A stretch of DNA of 33,880 bases, taken from the IMG/VR virus record IMGVR_UViG_3300024273_001578, positions 1 through 33,880 of that record. One strand, given 5' to 3'. Positions 22,378 through 31,657 of this stretch are shown piece after piece. Each line of letters opens with the position of its first letter. Position 1 is the first letter of the stretch. The notes beneath the pieces were generated by a model. That model was given only the letters and a program-made list of their open reading frames with translations, made no database searches and was not told where the DNA came from. The stretch is from a virus. The position numbers and the translations under genes were made by a program.

Positions 22378-22419
22378 GTTTAGATTATATATCCCATGTA
22401 TATTTGGGCTAATCTAAAC
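22378..22419 (-). promoter_or_regulatory. Promoter box within a strong hairpin before the 1488-residue gene
   Basis: The arms GTTTAGATTA (22419-22410 on the minus strand) and TAATCTAAAC (22387-22378) pair perfectly, with an inner CCCA/TGGG stem (22408-22405 with 22396-22393). The box TGGGATATATAAT (22396-22384) overlaps the 3' side of the hairpin. No U-run follows on the minus strand, so it is not a simple terminator. The 3' arm ends 16 bases before the ATG at 22361. Confidence 0.6.
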
Positions 22420-22427
22420 CACCTATA

Positions 22428-25400
22428 TTACCATGGAGTTATCTCAGGGTATGAGTAATTAATAGTGTTATCACTTAAGTATTTTCTTCTACCCCCTGCC
22501 CCTGTGAAATTATTGTTATAATTAGTTAACATAGAACTGGTGATATTATTTATATTTTTACCTTGAGTTGCATACTTTGCGTAAACTTCAACATCGAATT
22601 GGAAATCAACGTTTGCAATATCAATAATATCAATACCTACCTTTTTAGCGTATGTTAGGTTCGTAAATGTATTTGTAAGTACACCACCAATTCTACCAGT
22701 TCCTCCACTACCATAGTAATCTGTCATTCTATATTGGAAAATCAGATCAAGCGTAATTGTGTTTGCGCTTCCTCCTGGAATTTTCTTATTACCGTTTTTG
22801 TTAGCAGAACTAACTGAAAGTGAATCTAAATTAAGAGGTGAAACATATAGGAAAGAACCACAAGACCTTCCTCCTAATAGATATTTATCCTCGGGTGTAA
22901 ACCCGTTTTTGATAGTAGATCTAGGTGCAAGCGTGCCTGCGCTATTAATGGTTTGTAGTAATCTAAACGGCGTTTGTTTTTTACCATGTTCATCTACTGC
23001 TCTTCTAGGTGCGGTTTTTGGCATTCCAACTAAACCATTACTCACAATGTCAATAGCGTCTATTACTCCATTACTTAATAGGGGATGATCCTTATGCATA
23101 AAAATACCATTACTATAACTTCCGTTACCTATGGTGTTTATTGATGTAACTTGCGGAGTTGAACCTACAAATGAACCTGCCCATATAAAATCTCCAGGTA
23201 ATGTAGATATAGAATATGGAGTTATTGAAGCCCCTGTGAAGTCGGTAACACCGCCTGATATTACAGGGTTAGAGAAATAATTAAATGAAAGCCCGTACTC
23301 ATATGTGTCATATCCAATACCAGGGTATGTTGTACTAGGATCTACATCCCCATCCAAGTTAATACCCTCATTTATCACATACAAATTATCATCGTTAGCA
23401 ATGTTTCTAAATCTTGAATAAATGAATTGTCCCTTTAGTTGTGTAGACTGATCTGGACCATTATTGAAATAATCCTCAACCGAACCCTGTATATTTTGAT
23501 AAACAACTGGAACTAAATCGTACCTAGCCTCTGTTGTGTAATATGAATTGTTGCCATATATTGGATCTATTGATGATACCCCAGTTCCAAGACCAAATGT
23601 CGTATTATCTGAAGATACTGGTACTGGTTTCGTGATGTCTCCTATGATTCTTGAAATTAATTCAAGGTCAGTTGCCTTGGTATTAGATAATTCAATCTTA
23701 AAGTTCTTAGTAACAATGGCTCCTTTACCGTCAGGTGTTGGAATCTCATTAACATAATATCCAGCGAACAATTGCACTGTGGTATTATTAGTGACAGGGG
23801 TAACGTTACCATCCTCGTCAATAATTCTTACAAGTAACTCACCGGTTGTCTTCTCGATCACGGCACGTAGACTCAGCACTTCATTTTGTAATGCTAGTAG
23901 CTTTTCATAAACGGTGATTGGTGTTTGTTGATCTGTTAAAAATCCAGAAGCAATTGTGTTCGCATTATGTGAATATGTTGTTTCGCCTGCAGTGAATGAA
24001 TCCTCAACATGTTTGTAAATTCCAGCAGATTCAATGTCCTGTTTGATAGAAACCTTCAATGCATCCATCTCATTGGCTTTAATAACATTACCTAAAGAAT
24101 CTGTGCTTATTTCACCATCAGGAAATTCTATTTTATTAATGTCAGACCACTCAGATTCAACTGGATTTGCTGGAAATCCTGCCTCTGAAATAGACTTAAC
24201 CATAAATTCAACAATTTCACCAGGAACAATTGGAATGTCAAATGAATTGAAGTTAACTACATCTGCATCTTCTTCTCCTTCAATGATCCATTCATATTTT
24301 CCAGCATCATTCATTTTTCTTTTTCTGATAGGTCCTAAAACCTCAGTCCAATTTGAGAATGCAGCAGTTTTTTCTGTTTGATTTGTCGAATCAGTAAATG
24401 GTATTTGGTCTACAACTGCTGTTTTACCAGAAGTTGAAACATATCTATATCTAATTTTAAATTGTACAACTTCCTGTGAAATTTCATTACCAATTTTCTT
24501 TGGTTCAGGAATTGACCAGAATCCTCTAACTCTAAACTTAGGAGAAACTGTTTGCAAATCTGCAGATTCCGCAGATGATTTAATCTCTGCTACAATTGAC
24601 GAGAATAATTTTGATTCAGATTCTCTCTGCCCAATTATTGAATTAAGCTCATTCGTATGTGTATCTTTTTGTGCACTTGAAGAAAACTTCTTAGTGTTTA
24701 TTAAAGATTTTTTTTGCTTAATAGACTCGTCTAATTTTTTTAAAGATTGTTCTGTTGCAATCTTGTCAGATTTTAACTGTTTAATCTTTATGGTATTAGC
24801 ATTATCAGTAAGGTGTTTGTTGACTTGAACAACCTTGAAATTATTAGTATTGATAACAGGTGAATCTGGCGTAATACCAACTGAACTTGGTGGAATATAA
24901 TCCACTTTCAATGATTTAATGAATTGGCCAAAATCAGAAACTTGTTCTTTATAGTATTGTGCCAATGTCATTGTAGTTCCAGTAGTATCTGTAAGCTCTA
25001 ATTCGTTTGAATAGAAGGCAACCCCTGGTGAGAAGTTTTCTGCCGGAATTTTAGAATTAGGATCAATTGGTTTAACAAACACAACCTGTCTCTCATTATA
25101 ACCAACTTTAATCTCTATGTCAAGATTTGTATCTACATCTTTGTAAATTCCAAGTTGATTAACACCGATCTTAACAGATTCAGAACCTTCCAATAATAAA
25201 AGTTCTAATTGTGAAGTTGAATTGTCAATAGAAACGACCTGGTATCTTGTTCTATAATTACCTGAATTGATAATTAATGAATCACCTACCTTTAATGTTT
25301 CAGTATCTTTAAGCGATTTAGCGGAATCTGTATATGTTAATTTATTAACTGTATATAATTTTACTGTTTTGGTTTGAGAAACTCCATCAATAACATATGT

Positions 25401-26072
25401 CTTTTCAGCATTATCAACTTTAATAACATCTAAAGCACCTGTATATTGAATCATTCTCATCGGCATATCTAAAACATCTGCATCGACATAATACTTATAT
25501 GGATTATCGGAAAGTTCAGTTTTAAATGTAGAGTAATCTATTCCATTTCCGCCTTTATATATTTCATCAAACGCAGTAAGAGATACAATGTCAGTTGAAT
25601 CAAAAACAAATCTCTCAACATAAACCTTTTCCGTTTCAACGGGAATTTGACCAGTAACATCTAGGTTAATGGTTAATAGGGGGTTAAGAAAGTCCTCAAA
25701 GAATTCGTTTAGTTTTGTAGTAAATGTTGTTGGAGCAGCAAGAGATGTAATGTCCTTTGAAGGACCTTTTAATCTTGCTGTATGGATAGTTCTATAAGAA
25801 CCATCCTTTAATCTAACATTTGCATCTGATCCTTCTAGACCGCTAATTGAACTAATATTATTATTAAGCCTTTCAATTTCTCTCTTCAAATATCCAAACG
25901 CTGGAATTTGAATAGTCTCCATTGTCCCTGTCTTACTATTATAAAGGTCAATAACCACGTTTTCCTTGTTCGTGGTTATTGCTTCATTAATTCTATTAAA
26001 TGTTTCAAGTGAGTTAGTGTTTAACTCAAGAAACTGCTCAAGTAATTGTGATATTGAATTGCTAGCGCTCAT
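22428..26072 (-). CDS. Large baseplate-associated structural protein with coiled coil and FN3-like domain, 1214 residues
   Basis: The N-terminus (ISQLLEQFLELNTNSLETFN) is helical. Residues about 140-400 are beta-rich. A coiled coil is likely at 425-505 (KSDKIATEQSLKKLDESIKQ), followed by a fibronectin-III-like segment at about 510-660 (FRVRGFWSIPEP, VVQFKIRYRYVS, FMVKSISEAGFP). A further helix (EKLLALQNEVLSLRAVIEKT) is near 750. The C-terminal 400 residues are Gly/Asn/Ser-rich and fibre-like. Its place between gp6/gp7-like and fibre genes suggests a baseplate or fibre-attachment protein similar in role to T4 gp10; no sequence match is claimed. It starts one base after the 642-residue gene. 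Confidence 0.78.
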   Translation of the reverse strand: MSASNSISQLLEQFLELNTNSLETFNRINEAITTNKENVVIDLYNSKTGTMETIQIPAFGYLKREIERLNNNISSISGLEGSDANVRLKDGSYRTIHTARLKGPSKDITSLAAPTTFTTKLNEFFEDFLNPLLTINLDVTGQIPVETEKVYVERFVFDSTDIVSLTAFDEIYKGGNGIDYSTFKTELSDNPYKYYVDADVLDMPMRMIQYTGALDVIKVDNAEKTYVIDGVSQTKTVKLYTVNKLTYTDSAKSLKDTETLKVGDSLIINSGNYRTRYQVVSIDNSTSQLELLLLEGSESVKIGVNQLGIYKDVDTNLDIEIKVGYNERQVVFVKPIDPNSKIPAENFSPGVAFYSNELELTDTTGTTMTLAQYYKEQVSDFGQFIKSLKVDYIPPSSVGITPDSPVINTNNFKVVQVNKHLTDNANTIKIKQLKSDKIATEQSLKKLDESIKQKKSLINTKKFSSSAQKDTHTNELNSIIGQRESESKLFSSIVAEIKSSAESADLQTVSPKFRVRGFWSIPEPKKIGNEISQEVVQFKIRYRYVSTSGKTAVVDQIPFTDSTNQTEKTAAFSNWTEVLGPIRKRKMNDAGKYEWIIEGEEDADVVNFNSFDIPIVPGEIVEFMVKSISEAGFPANPVESEWSDINKIEFPDGEISTDSLGNVIKANEMDALKVSIKQDIESAGIYKHVEDSFTAGETTYSHNANTIASGFLTDQQTPITVYEKLLALQNEVLSLRAVIEKTTGELLVRIIDEDGNVTPVTNNTTVQLFAGYYVNEIPTPDGKGAIVTKNFKIELSNTKATDLELISRIIGDITKPVPVSSDNTTFGLGTGVSSIDPIYGNNSYYTTEARYDLVPVVYQNIQGSVEDYFNNGPDQSTQLKGQFIYSRFRNIANDDNLYVINEGINLDGDVDPSTTYPGIGYDTYEYGLSFNYFSNPVISGGVTDFTGASITPYSISTLPGDFIWAGSFVGSTPQVTSINTIGNGSYSNGIFMHKDHPLLSNGVIDAIDIVSNGLVGMPKTAPRRAVDEHGKKQTPFRLLQTINSAGTLAPRSTIKNGFTPEDKYLLGGRSCGSFLYVSPLNLDSLSVSSANKNGNKKIPGGSANTITLDLIFQYRMTDYYGSGGTGRIGGVLTNTFTNLTYAKKVGIDIIDIANVDFQFDVEVYAKYATQGKNINNITSSMLTNYNNNFTGAGGRRKYLSDNTINYSYPEITPW

Positions 26073-26073
26073 A

Positions 26074-28002
26074 TTATCTTATAATTTCAAGTTCGAATGT
26101 CTTGTTTATTTGGTCTACACATATTAATTCAACGTATGGTTTTTGGCTCATTAGATTTGATGTATCTAAGGTTGCTTTTAAAACCCATCCATTTTGTTTT
26201 TCTGTGTAAATATTAATTTTGTATACTCCTAATGTTGGTAGTTGATTCTTGAAAGAGAACTTAATCGTTTGTCCTTTTTTCCATGAATTAATACTATCGT
26301 CTAGATATATATTCAGATCTCCTGATAGTATTCCTGCATCAGTATTCACTCTTATTAAATTATCATAAGGTCTTACTCTTGTAATCATTCCCTGTGATGC
26401 AGTTAACGTCATATTAAAGAGATTGGAAGCGTTAACTAAATTACCAGTAGTTGAAGAGATAAAATCATATTCAAATACATCATTCAGTGTATATCCATAA
26501 TTGGTATTTACTAATTTAATTGCATTTTGAACCGATTTGTCAATTATCATTCCATCTCCACCTGTTAAAACATCAGTATTATATTGTATTTCAGTTGGTA
26601 TAACTCCACTAATGATCTGGTTAACTCTAGTATTGACAGATGTAATCATATCTAAAATTGATGTAGAATCTGCATAATTAAGAGCGGCATCCTCTAGGGC
26701 TGTCTCAAGTGATAAAACTCTAGCAGATAAATCAGCAGCTTCTCCTGAAGTCATTAATAAATCTTCAACGCTTGCAAGTCTATCAACAATACTTGCATAT
26801 GCATTGTTAGCCTCAACCAATAATTTTGCTGCATTCTCAAGGGCAGTTGTAGTGTCCAAGAAGATGTCCATTGAGAACGTTGTAAAGTCATTAATGTTTG
26901 ATTCAACACCAACGTTGTCCAATGAAGAGTTAAACTTAACATTAAGCTTAAGCGCAAACGCATTTCCATTTAATCCGGTAACCTCATTCGGTTTGTATTT
27001 TGTTAATTCAGGAATATACCATCCAGTTGAGTTAGGATCATCCTTAAAGTTATCTAAAAGAATAATACCATATAAATTTGTTGATCTGTTTGCAACATTT
27101 GATTTTGAATATATATCGTAGTAAACAAGTATTGCGTTGAATCTAAACTCTCCACCTCTTTTTGAATAATCTTGAAAGTTACTTAAAGCAGGGTCGTTTG
27201 TAATTTTAGTGTATATCGAAGAATTCCATTCAATTCCATAATTATATAAAGTTACAGGATCCATATCGATAGTACCTGTATTGTTATCTGCAAGCGATCC
27301 TAATGTGAGGTTAATATCTGGATGTGTTTGACCAGCTCTTCCATTTATGAATGAATCAGGGGAGTATGCTGCTGCGGTTGTGTTATAATTAGAAGATTTA
27401 AATAAAACTTCAGGTGTATATCCTACAGATGAAGGTACATTTACAAATACTTCGTTATATGTATTTCCAGCATAGTTCTTGTCATTTGAAACATCAATGT
27501 TTCCAAGGTACTTTACTACTCTATTATAATTATTACCAGTGTTTGTTGTATCTTCATTCTCGATTGCTCTTGAATATCCTGAAACAACTTGTTGAGTATT
27601 TGCAGGTTTAACTTCAAATGCACCTAAATGATGTAGCCATTTAAAAAAAATCTTCTCTGCGTCTGATGCATATATTGAAGGATCAAAATCATCATCATTT
27701 AAGATAAAGTTTTCAAAGTTCAATGCGTAGTTTTGTAATGTCTCTGCAAAATCTACGTTTGCATCTCCATTTGGAGTATATGGCGTTAATGTAGTTGCAC
27801 CTTCCCACAGATTGCCGAACTGAATGTAGTTTTCACCACTTCCAGGTGAAGCAACAACGGGAATATCCACAAGCGCAAATTTAGAGTACTCAAAATTAAT
27901 ATCTGGGTTGTAATATGCTCTCGTTAAATCCCTAGCCGCGCCTGAAAATGCATACATAGTTCCTCCTTGTTCTTGAGGTATTCTTATTAATGGTGTTGCC
28001 AT
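26074..28002 (-). CDS. Tail structural protein with central coiled coil, 642 residues
   Basis: It begins MATPLIRIPQEQGGTMYAFS, a pattern often seen in baseplate or tail proteins that bind the particle by a short N-terminal arm. Residues 1-380 are a beta-rich globular part with many Asn and Tyr. Residues 385-465 are a clear coiled coil (ALENAAKLLVEANNAYASIV, LSARVLSLETALEDAALNYA), probably trimeric. The last 170 residues are a beta-rich tip (QGMITRVRPYDNLIRV). The layout suits a trimeric fibre or baseplate spike part. It sits in a tight row with neighbours at 22 and 1 bases. Confidence 0.75.
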   Translation of the reverse strand: MATPLIRIPQEQGGTMYAFSGAARDLTRAYYNPDINFEYSKFALVDIPVVASPGSGENYIQFGNLWEGATTLTPYTPNGDANVDFAETLQNYALNFENFILNDDDFDPSIYASDAEKIFFKWLHHLGAFEVKPANTQQVVSGYSRAIENEDTTNTGNNYNRVVKYLGNIDVSNDKNYAGNTYNEVFVNVPSSVGYTPEVLFKSSNYNTTAAAYSPDSFINGRAGQTHPDINLTLGSLADNNTGTIDMDPVTLYNYGIEWNSSIYTKITNDPALSNFQDYSKRGGEFRFNAILVYYDIYSKSNVANRSTNLYGIILLDNFKDDPNSTGWYIPELTKYKPNEVTGLNGNAFALKLNVKFNSSLDNVGVESNINDFTTFSMDIFLDTTTALENAAKLLVEANNAYASIVDRLASVEDLLMTSGEAADLSARVLSLETALEDAALNYADSTSILDMITSVNTRVNQIISGVIPTEIQYNTDVLTGGDGMIIDKSVQNAIKLVNTNYGYTLNDVFEYDFISSTTGNLVNASNLFNMTLTASQGMITRVRPYDNLIRVNTDAGILSGDLNIYLDDSINSWKKGQTIKFSFKNQLPTLGVYKINIYTEKQNGWVLKATLDTSNLMSQKPYVELICVDQINKTFELEIIR

Positions 28003-28024
28003 TTAATCTGTGTTTTATATTTTA

Positions 28025-28621
28025 TTAGTATGTTACTGTTGCATTCATTGCAGAAACCACGTGGAATGTAGAAGTGGTTCCATTATATACAAATGTGATA
28101 GATCCGTTTTCTCCAACCTCAACAACCGTAGGTCCTTGAATGTTTGTTGCATCGAATGCAACTACTGGTGTAATTATTCCAGTACCTGTTAATACTGGTG
28201 TTCCATCAATAATAAATGTAACGTGTTGTCCATCTTCTGCTGCAGGAAGTGCAATTGCTGAAGCAAATGCAGTTGCATCCAATACATAAACAGAAGAGTC
28301 ATATCCTACTGAAGGAATTACACTAATACTATCCTCTAATTTAGTAACTAATCCACTGTTTAACGTAACCTTATCATTAAAGATAGATGCAACATTTGCT
28401 GTAATATCTGTGGTAGAAACCAAAAATGTATCTATCACACCATTATTTACTCTCAAAGTTCCACCTTTAACTTCTCCTGTTAAGGCTAATGTTTGCGTTG
28501 TTGTGTTTAACACTGCTGCAAAATTACCAAGCTCGGTATTTAATGCATTGAAATTGTTATTAATCACAATTCTTGATGAGGAAACGCTGTCGGTTCCTAA
28601 AATCGTTGTTATACTTGCCAT
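28025..28621 (-). CDS. Small beta-rich structural protein, 198 residues
   Basis: It starts MASITTILGTDSVSSSRIVI and continues NNNFNALNTEL, a short helix like those before fibre shafts. The rest is Thr/Val/Ala-rich beta sequence with a compact end (GSITFVYNGTTSTFHVVSAM). No Cys and no charged catalytic cluster. It resembles small fibre or head-decoration proteins. Position between the 920- and 642-residue tail genes, with a gap of one base to the gene before it, supports a tail component. Family not recognised. Confidence 0.72.
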   Translation of the reverse strand: MASITTILGTDSVSSSRIVINNNFNALNTELGNFAAVLNTTTQTLALTGEVKGGTLRVNNGVIDTFLVSTTDITANVASIFNDKVTLNSGLVTKLEDSISVIPSVGYDSSVYVLDATAFASAIALPAAEDGQHVTFIIDGTPVLTGTGIITPVVAFDATNIQGPTVVEVGENGSITFVYNGTTSTFHVVSAMNATVTY

Positions 28622-28622
28622 T

Positions 28623-31385
28623 TTAAATGATTCTTAATATATTTTTATTTATTTTGTTTTTATTCCCATTAACATCCTTTAATTCAAGTTCAACGGTGTA
28701 ATCTCCTTTGTACTTGAATAGATATGTTAGCCATATATTACTATAATATATATCACCTACATTTTCGCTATTGTTTTTTAGCGTCCATTGTTGCGAAACG
28801 ATACCTGGCATTTTAGTAGTATCATATGAAAATGTAACATGATTTAACATATTTACTTCCATATGAGAATCTATAATACAAATATCATTAAAATCTGGAT
28901 TGTAACTTGTAAAATGAATCTCAGACCCGGTTACAATTGAACCACCCTGTGGATTATTAAATCCAACCTGATAAAAATCATGAGTTCTTGAAGGTTCCTC
29001 TCCAACCGCTAATATATAGAAACACTCATCCTCGATGCCATCTCCATTATTATCAATCAAAATTGGATTGTAATTAAATTTAGTTAATATTGGATGGGTA
29101 ATAGGATCTAAGTTATTAAGTTCATTCGCAACTGATTGCCACCCTGCTAAATCGGTTGAATCCGAAGGATATGCTGTAGTTATTGTATATAAATCTGTTA
29201 TGTCTAAATTAGTTCCCGGATCTACTTGTTTTATTTCAAACGCATATCCATTTAAATATCCTTGATCTTGTCTAATATCAAATTTAAAGGATGAATTTAT
29301 GTCAGCCCCAACTCTCATCATATTCCAGTTAACTTCAGATCCATCATTCCATACATGGGTTCTAAGTTCTTTCCATTGATATGGTCCAGGTGTTTCGCTA
29401 AACCCGGTGATTGAATTACTATCAACATATCTTCTAACTGTTGAAAACTCTTCACCATCTTCGGCGTCATGGACGTAATTTGCCCTGTCAAGGGTTAAAT
29501 AATATGTAGCAATAATACTATCAACATCCGCTGTATTTTCTCTAGACCAATCCCAATCACTTCCTGCTTTACCCCAATCATAATTGTATTGATTCCAGTT
29601 TAATTGTGGAAGCATTCTTTGGAATAGTCCATATACTTCAACATTCTTATTTTTAACTTCAAAGTAATTCTCTTCTCTCCAAGAACTTCTTACATTGTAT
29701 AAATCAAATATAGCAAGTTCTACTGAGTACATTCCAGTAAACGGTAAAACCACAGGGAATTGTTGGTAGCCTGGGTGAAATACATCAAAGGCATCCCAAT
29801 ATCCAATCTTACCTCTAAAGGTTTTCAAATAATTGTTAGGACCTTTAACTACCCATTCCATTTCATAAATACCCTGATTCCACCAATTGTTCCAAGTTAA
29901 TAGATGATTTCCAGTGTTATCTGCGTCCATGTAAGTGAATTCGGCTGAATCCCATGAATCTATAAATGAATCTGCATTTAATACAACAGGGCAACCTACA
30001 GGTATGCCTGTCAATGTGTTAAAGGTAGACATGTCAGTATCATAATATCCATTATAATAATCGATAATTGATTGTGCAATTTCTTCTCTATCAGTTTCAC
30101 CTAAAGCAGCAAAGTCCTGATTAATTCCAGTAAGTCTATAATCTACTTTTCTAAGATCTTCAATAAATAATTGTCTCTTCTCTGGAAATCTACTAAACTC
30201 TACGTTAGAACCAGCTTCCTGTACTTTAATACTATGTTGGTTGGTCCACACATTTTGATTAAATTGAGAAAAGTAATCTCCCTCTCCAGTAATATCTATG
30301 ATTTTAGCCTGTAATGGTAGATATTGTTTTTGTAGTTTATTCTTTAATCCATATAATTTAATTAAAACCTCATCAGGAGAATAGTCAGTAGATTCCTTTA
30401 CGGTTGGGATATCCCATTCGTCAACTCCTCCATCTGCCTCATTTAATCTATAAACTAGTGAGAATCTACTTGTCTTTTTAAGGTTAGAACTTGGTAGTTC
30501 ATTGCCCTTATTTTTGTCTGCTAAAAATCCAACAGTGTCCTGTCCTGGAACTGCAACTGCTTTTAATTTTCCAAAGTTCTCACTCTGTTCATTGATATTT
30601 AGCCAATATTCTTTAATTGTTATTTTATCATAACCAAAGAAATCTATCGCATTTAATATTGCTTTGTAAGTTCCAATAAATGGCTTGATTTGGCTGGCCT
30701 GTAATAATAACTCTTTGCGTTTTTCATTCATTAAAATCCAGTCTGGAGATAACTCCTTAATGTCTGAATCTTTTAATATCATATAATCTTCTGGAGTAAG
30801 AGTCATTCCTATATTTGATAATAGGACCGCAAGCCTTTCATCTTCCTCTTCAGTTTCTCCATAAATTCGGATAGTTGCAACTAAAGTATCAACACCATCA
30901 ACAACCTCTGTAATATCAAGAAGTCTGGTGTGGTAATTGTCAACATTACTCATAAGGGCAATGTTACATTTAATAGGATCCATTGGAAGAGTTCCTCCAA
31001 TTATTTTAAACCCATTAGTATTAGTACCAACTGCAACTCCAGCATCTAATAGGCTAGAGCTTTGTTCTTCGATCTTTTTAATTTCTAATCTACCATCAAC
31101 TTCGCTTGCACCATACATAAAAATGTCTTCACTAAATTCATATCCACTAAAGAACTTAAATTTAAATGAAGTTGGTAAAGCATTCTCTGAAATTGGTGTA
31201 GTATACTTGGTGTTTCCCAGCTGACCTTGAACTTCCTCCAATATATAAATTGTAAGAGTTTCATATAGTCCTGTAGAAACCGCTGGTAGATAACAAACAC
31301 CCTCCCATATATTCGTATCGGAATTATATAGAAGGTTTAGGTCGTTTGATTCACTATCAAAAAATCTTAATTTATTATATGCCAT
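28623..31385 (-). CDS. Baseplate wedge-like protein, positional gp7 counterpart, 920 residues
   Basis: It begins MAYNKLRFFDSESNDLNLLY. Residues about 215-270 contain KPFIGTYKAILNAIDFFGYD and ITIKEYWLNI, a helix-strand pattern seen in tail protein I-type baseplate proteins. Two PKD or immunoglobulin-like modules are visible: IYEMEWVVKGPNN with FTGMYSVELAIFD in the middle, and a terminal one ending YKGDYTVELELKDVNGN. It has many Trp and Tyr. It directly follows gp6 and a small gene, where T4 has gp7 (1032 residues), so a wedge role is likely by position and size. Sequence likeness to T4 gp7 cannot be judged by eye. Confidence 0.78.
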   Translation of the reverse strand: MAYNKLRFFDSESNDLNLLYNSDTNIWEGVCYLPAVSTGLYETLTIYILEEVQGQLGNTKYTTPISENALPTSFKFKFFSGYEFSEDIFMYGASEVDGRLEIKKIEEQSSSLLDAGVAVGTNTNGFKIIGGTLPMDPIKCNIALMSNVDNYHTRLLDITEVVDGVDTLVATIRIYGETEEEDERLAVLLSNIGMTLTPEDYMILKDSDIKELSPDWILMNEKRKELLLQASQIKPFIGTYKAILNAIDFFGYDKITIKEYWLNINEQSENFGKLKAVAVPGQDTVGFLADKNKGNELPSSNLKKTSRFSLVYRLNEADGGVDEWDIPTVKESTDYSPDEVLIKLYGLKNKLQKQYLPLQAKIIDITGEGDYFSQFNQNVWTNQHSIKVQEAGSNVEFSRFPEKRQLFIEDLRKVDYRLTGINQDFAALGETDREEIAQSIIDYYNGYYDTDMSTFNTLTGIPVGCPVVLNADSFIDSWDSAEFTYMDADNTGNHLLTWNNWWNQGIYEMEWVVKGPNNYLKTFRGKIGYWDAFDVFHPGYQQFPVVLPFTGMYSVELAIFDLYNVRSSWREENYFEVKNKNVEVYGLFQRMLPQLNWNQYNYDWGKAGSDWDWSRENTADVDSIIATYYLTLDRANYVHDAEDGEEFSTVRRYVDSNSITGFSETPGPYQWKELRTHVWNDGSEVNWNMMRVGADINSSFKFDIRQDQGYLNGYAFEIKQVDPGTNLDITDLYTITTAYPSDSTDLAGWQSVANELNNLDPITHPILTKFNYNPILIDNNGDGIEDECFYILAVGEEPSRTHDFYQVGFNNPQGGSIVTGSEIHFTSYNPDFNDICIIDSHMEVNMLNHVTFSYDTTKMPGIVSQQWTLKNNSENVGDIYYSNIWLTYLFKYKGDYTVELELKDVNGNKNKINKNILRII

Positions 31386-31387
31386 TT

Positions 31388-31657
31388 TTACTTAACTTTT
31401 TTGTCTCCCTTTTTGTGAGTGTAAGACTTATATGATTTTAGATATGTAACTGAATCAACCCAGTCTGCAATGACATGCTGAATCATAATAACAAAATCGT
31501 TCATTTGATTGTTTCGTTGGATGTATTTAGAAACAGAGTTAATAAGAATATTGGTTCTATAATTATTACCAACATTTTTTCTTGCATCCATTGCTGATAA
31601 TCTACTTTCGTAAGATTTTACTTTACGTACTTTAAATAAATTACTAAATAAATCCAT
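31388..31657 (-). CDS. Small basic protein between gp6 and the gp7-like gene
   Basis: 89 residues, starting MDLFSNLFKVRKVKSYESRL and ending in a Lys-rich tail (THKKGDKKVK). Helical, with hydrophobic core IQHVIADWVDSVTYLKSYK. Its ATG overlaps the gp6 stop by one base (TAATG), so it is probably translated by coupling with gp6. Close coupling within the wedge genes suggests a small baseplate part or assembly helper; T4 gp53 has such a role but I see no clear likeness. Confidence 0.72.
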   Translation of the reverse strand: MDLFSNLFKVRKVKSYESRLSAMDARKNVGNNYRTNILINSVSKYIQRNNQMNDFVIMIQHVIADWVDSVTYLKSYKSYTHKKGDKKVK

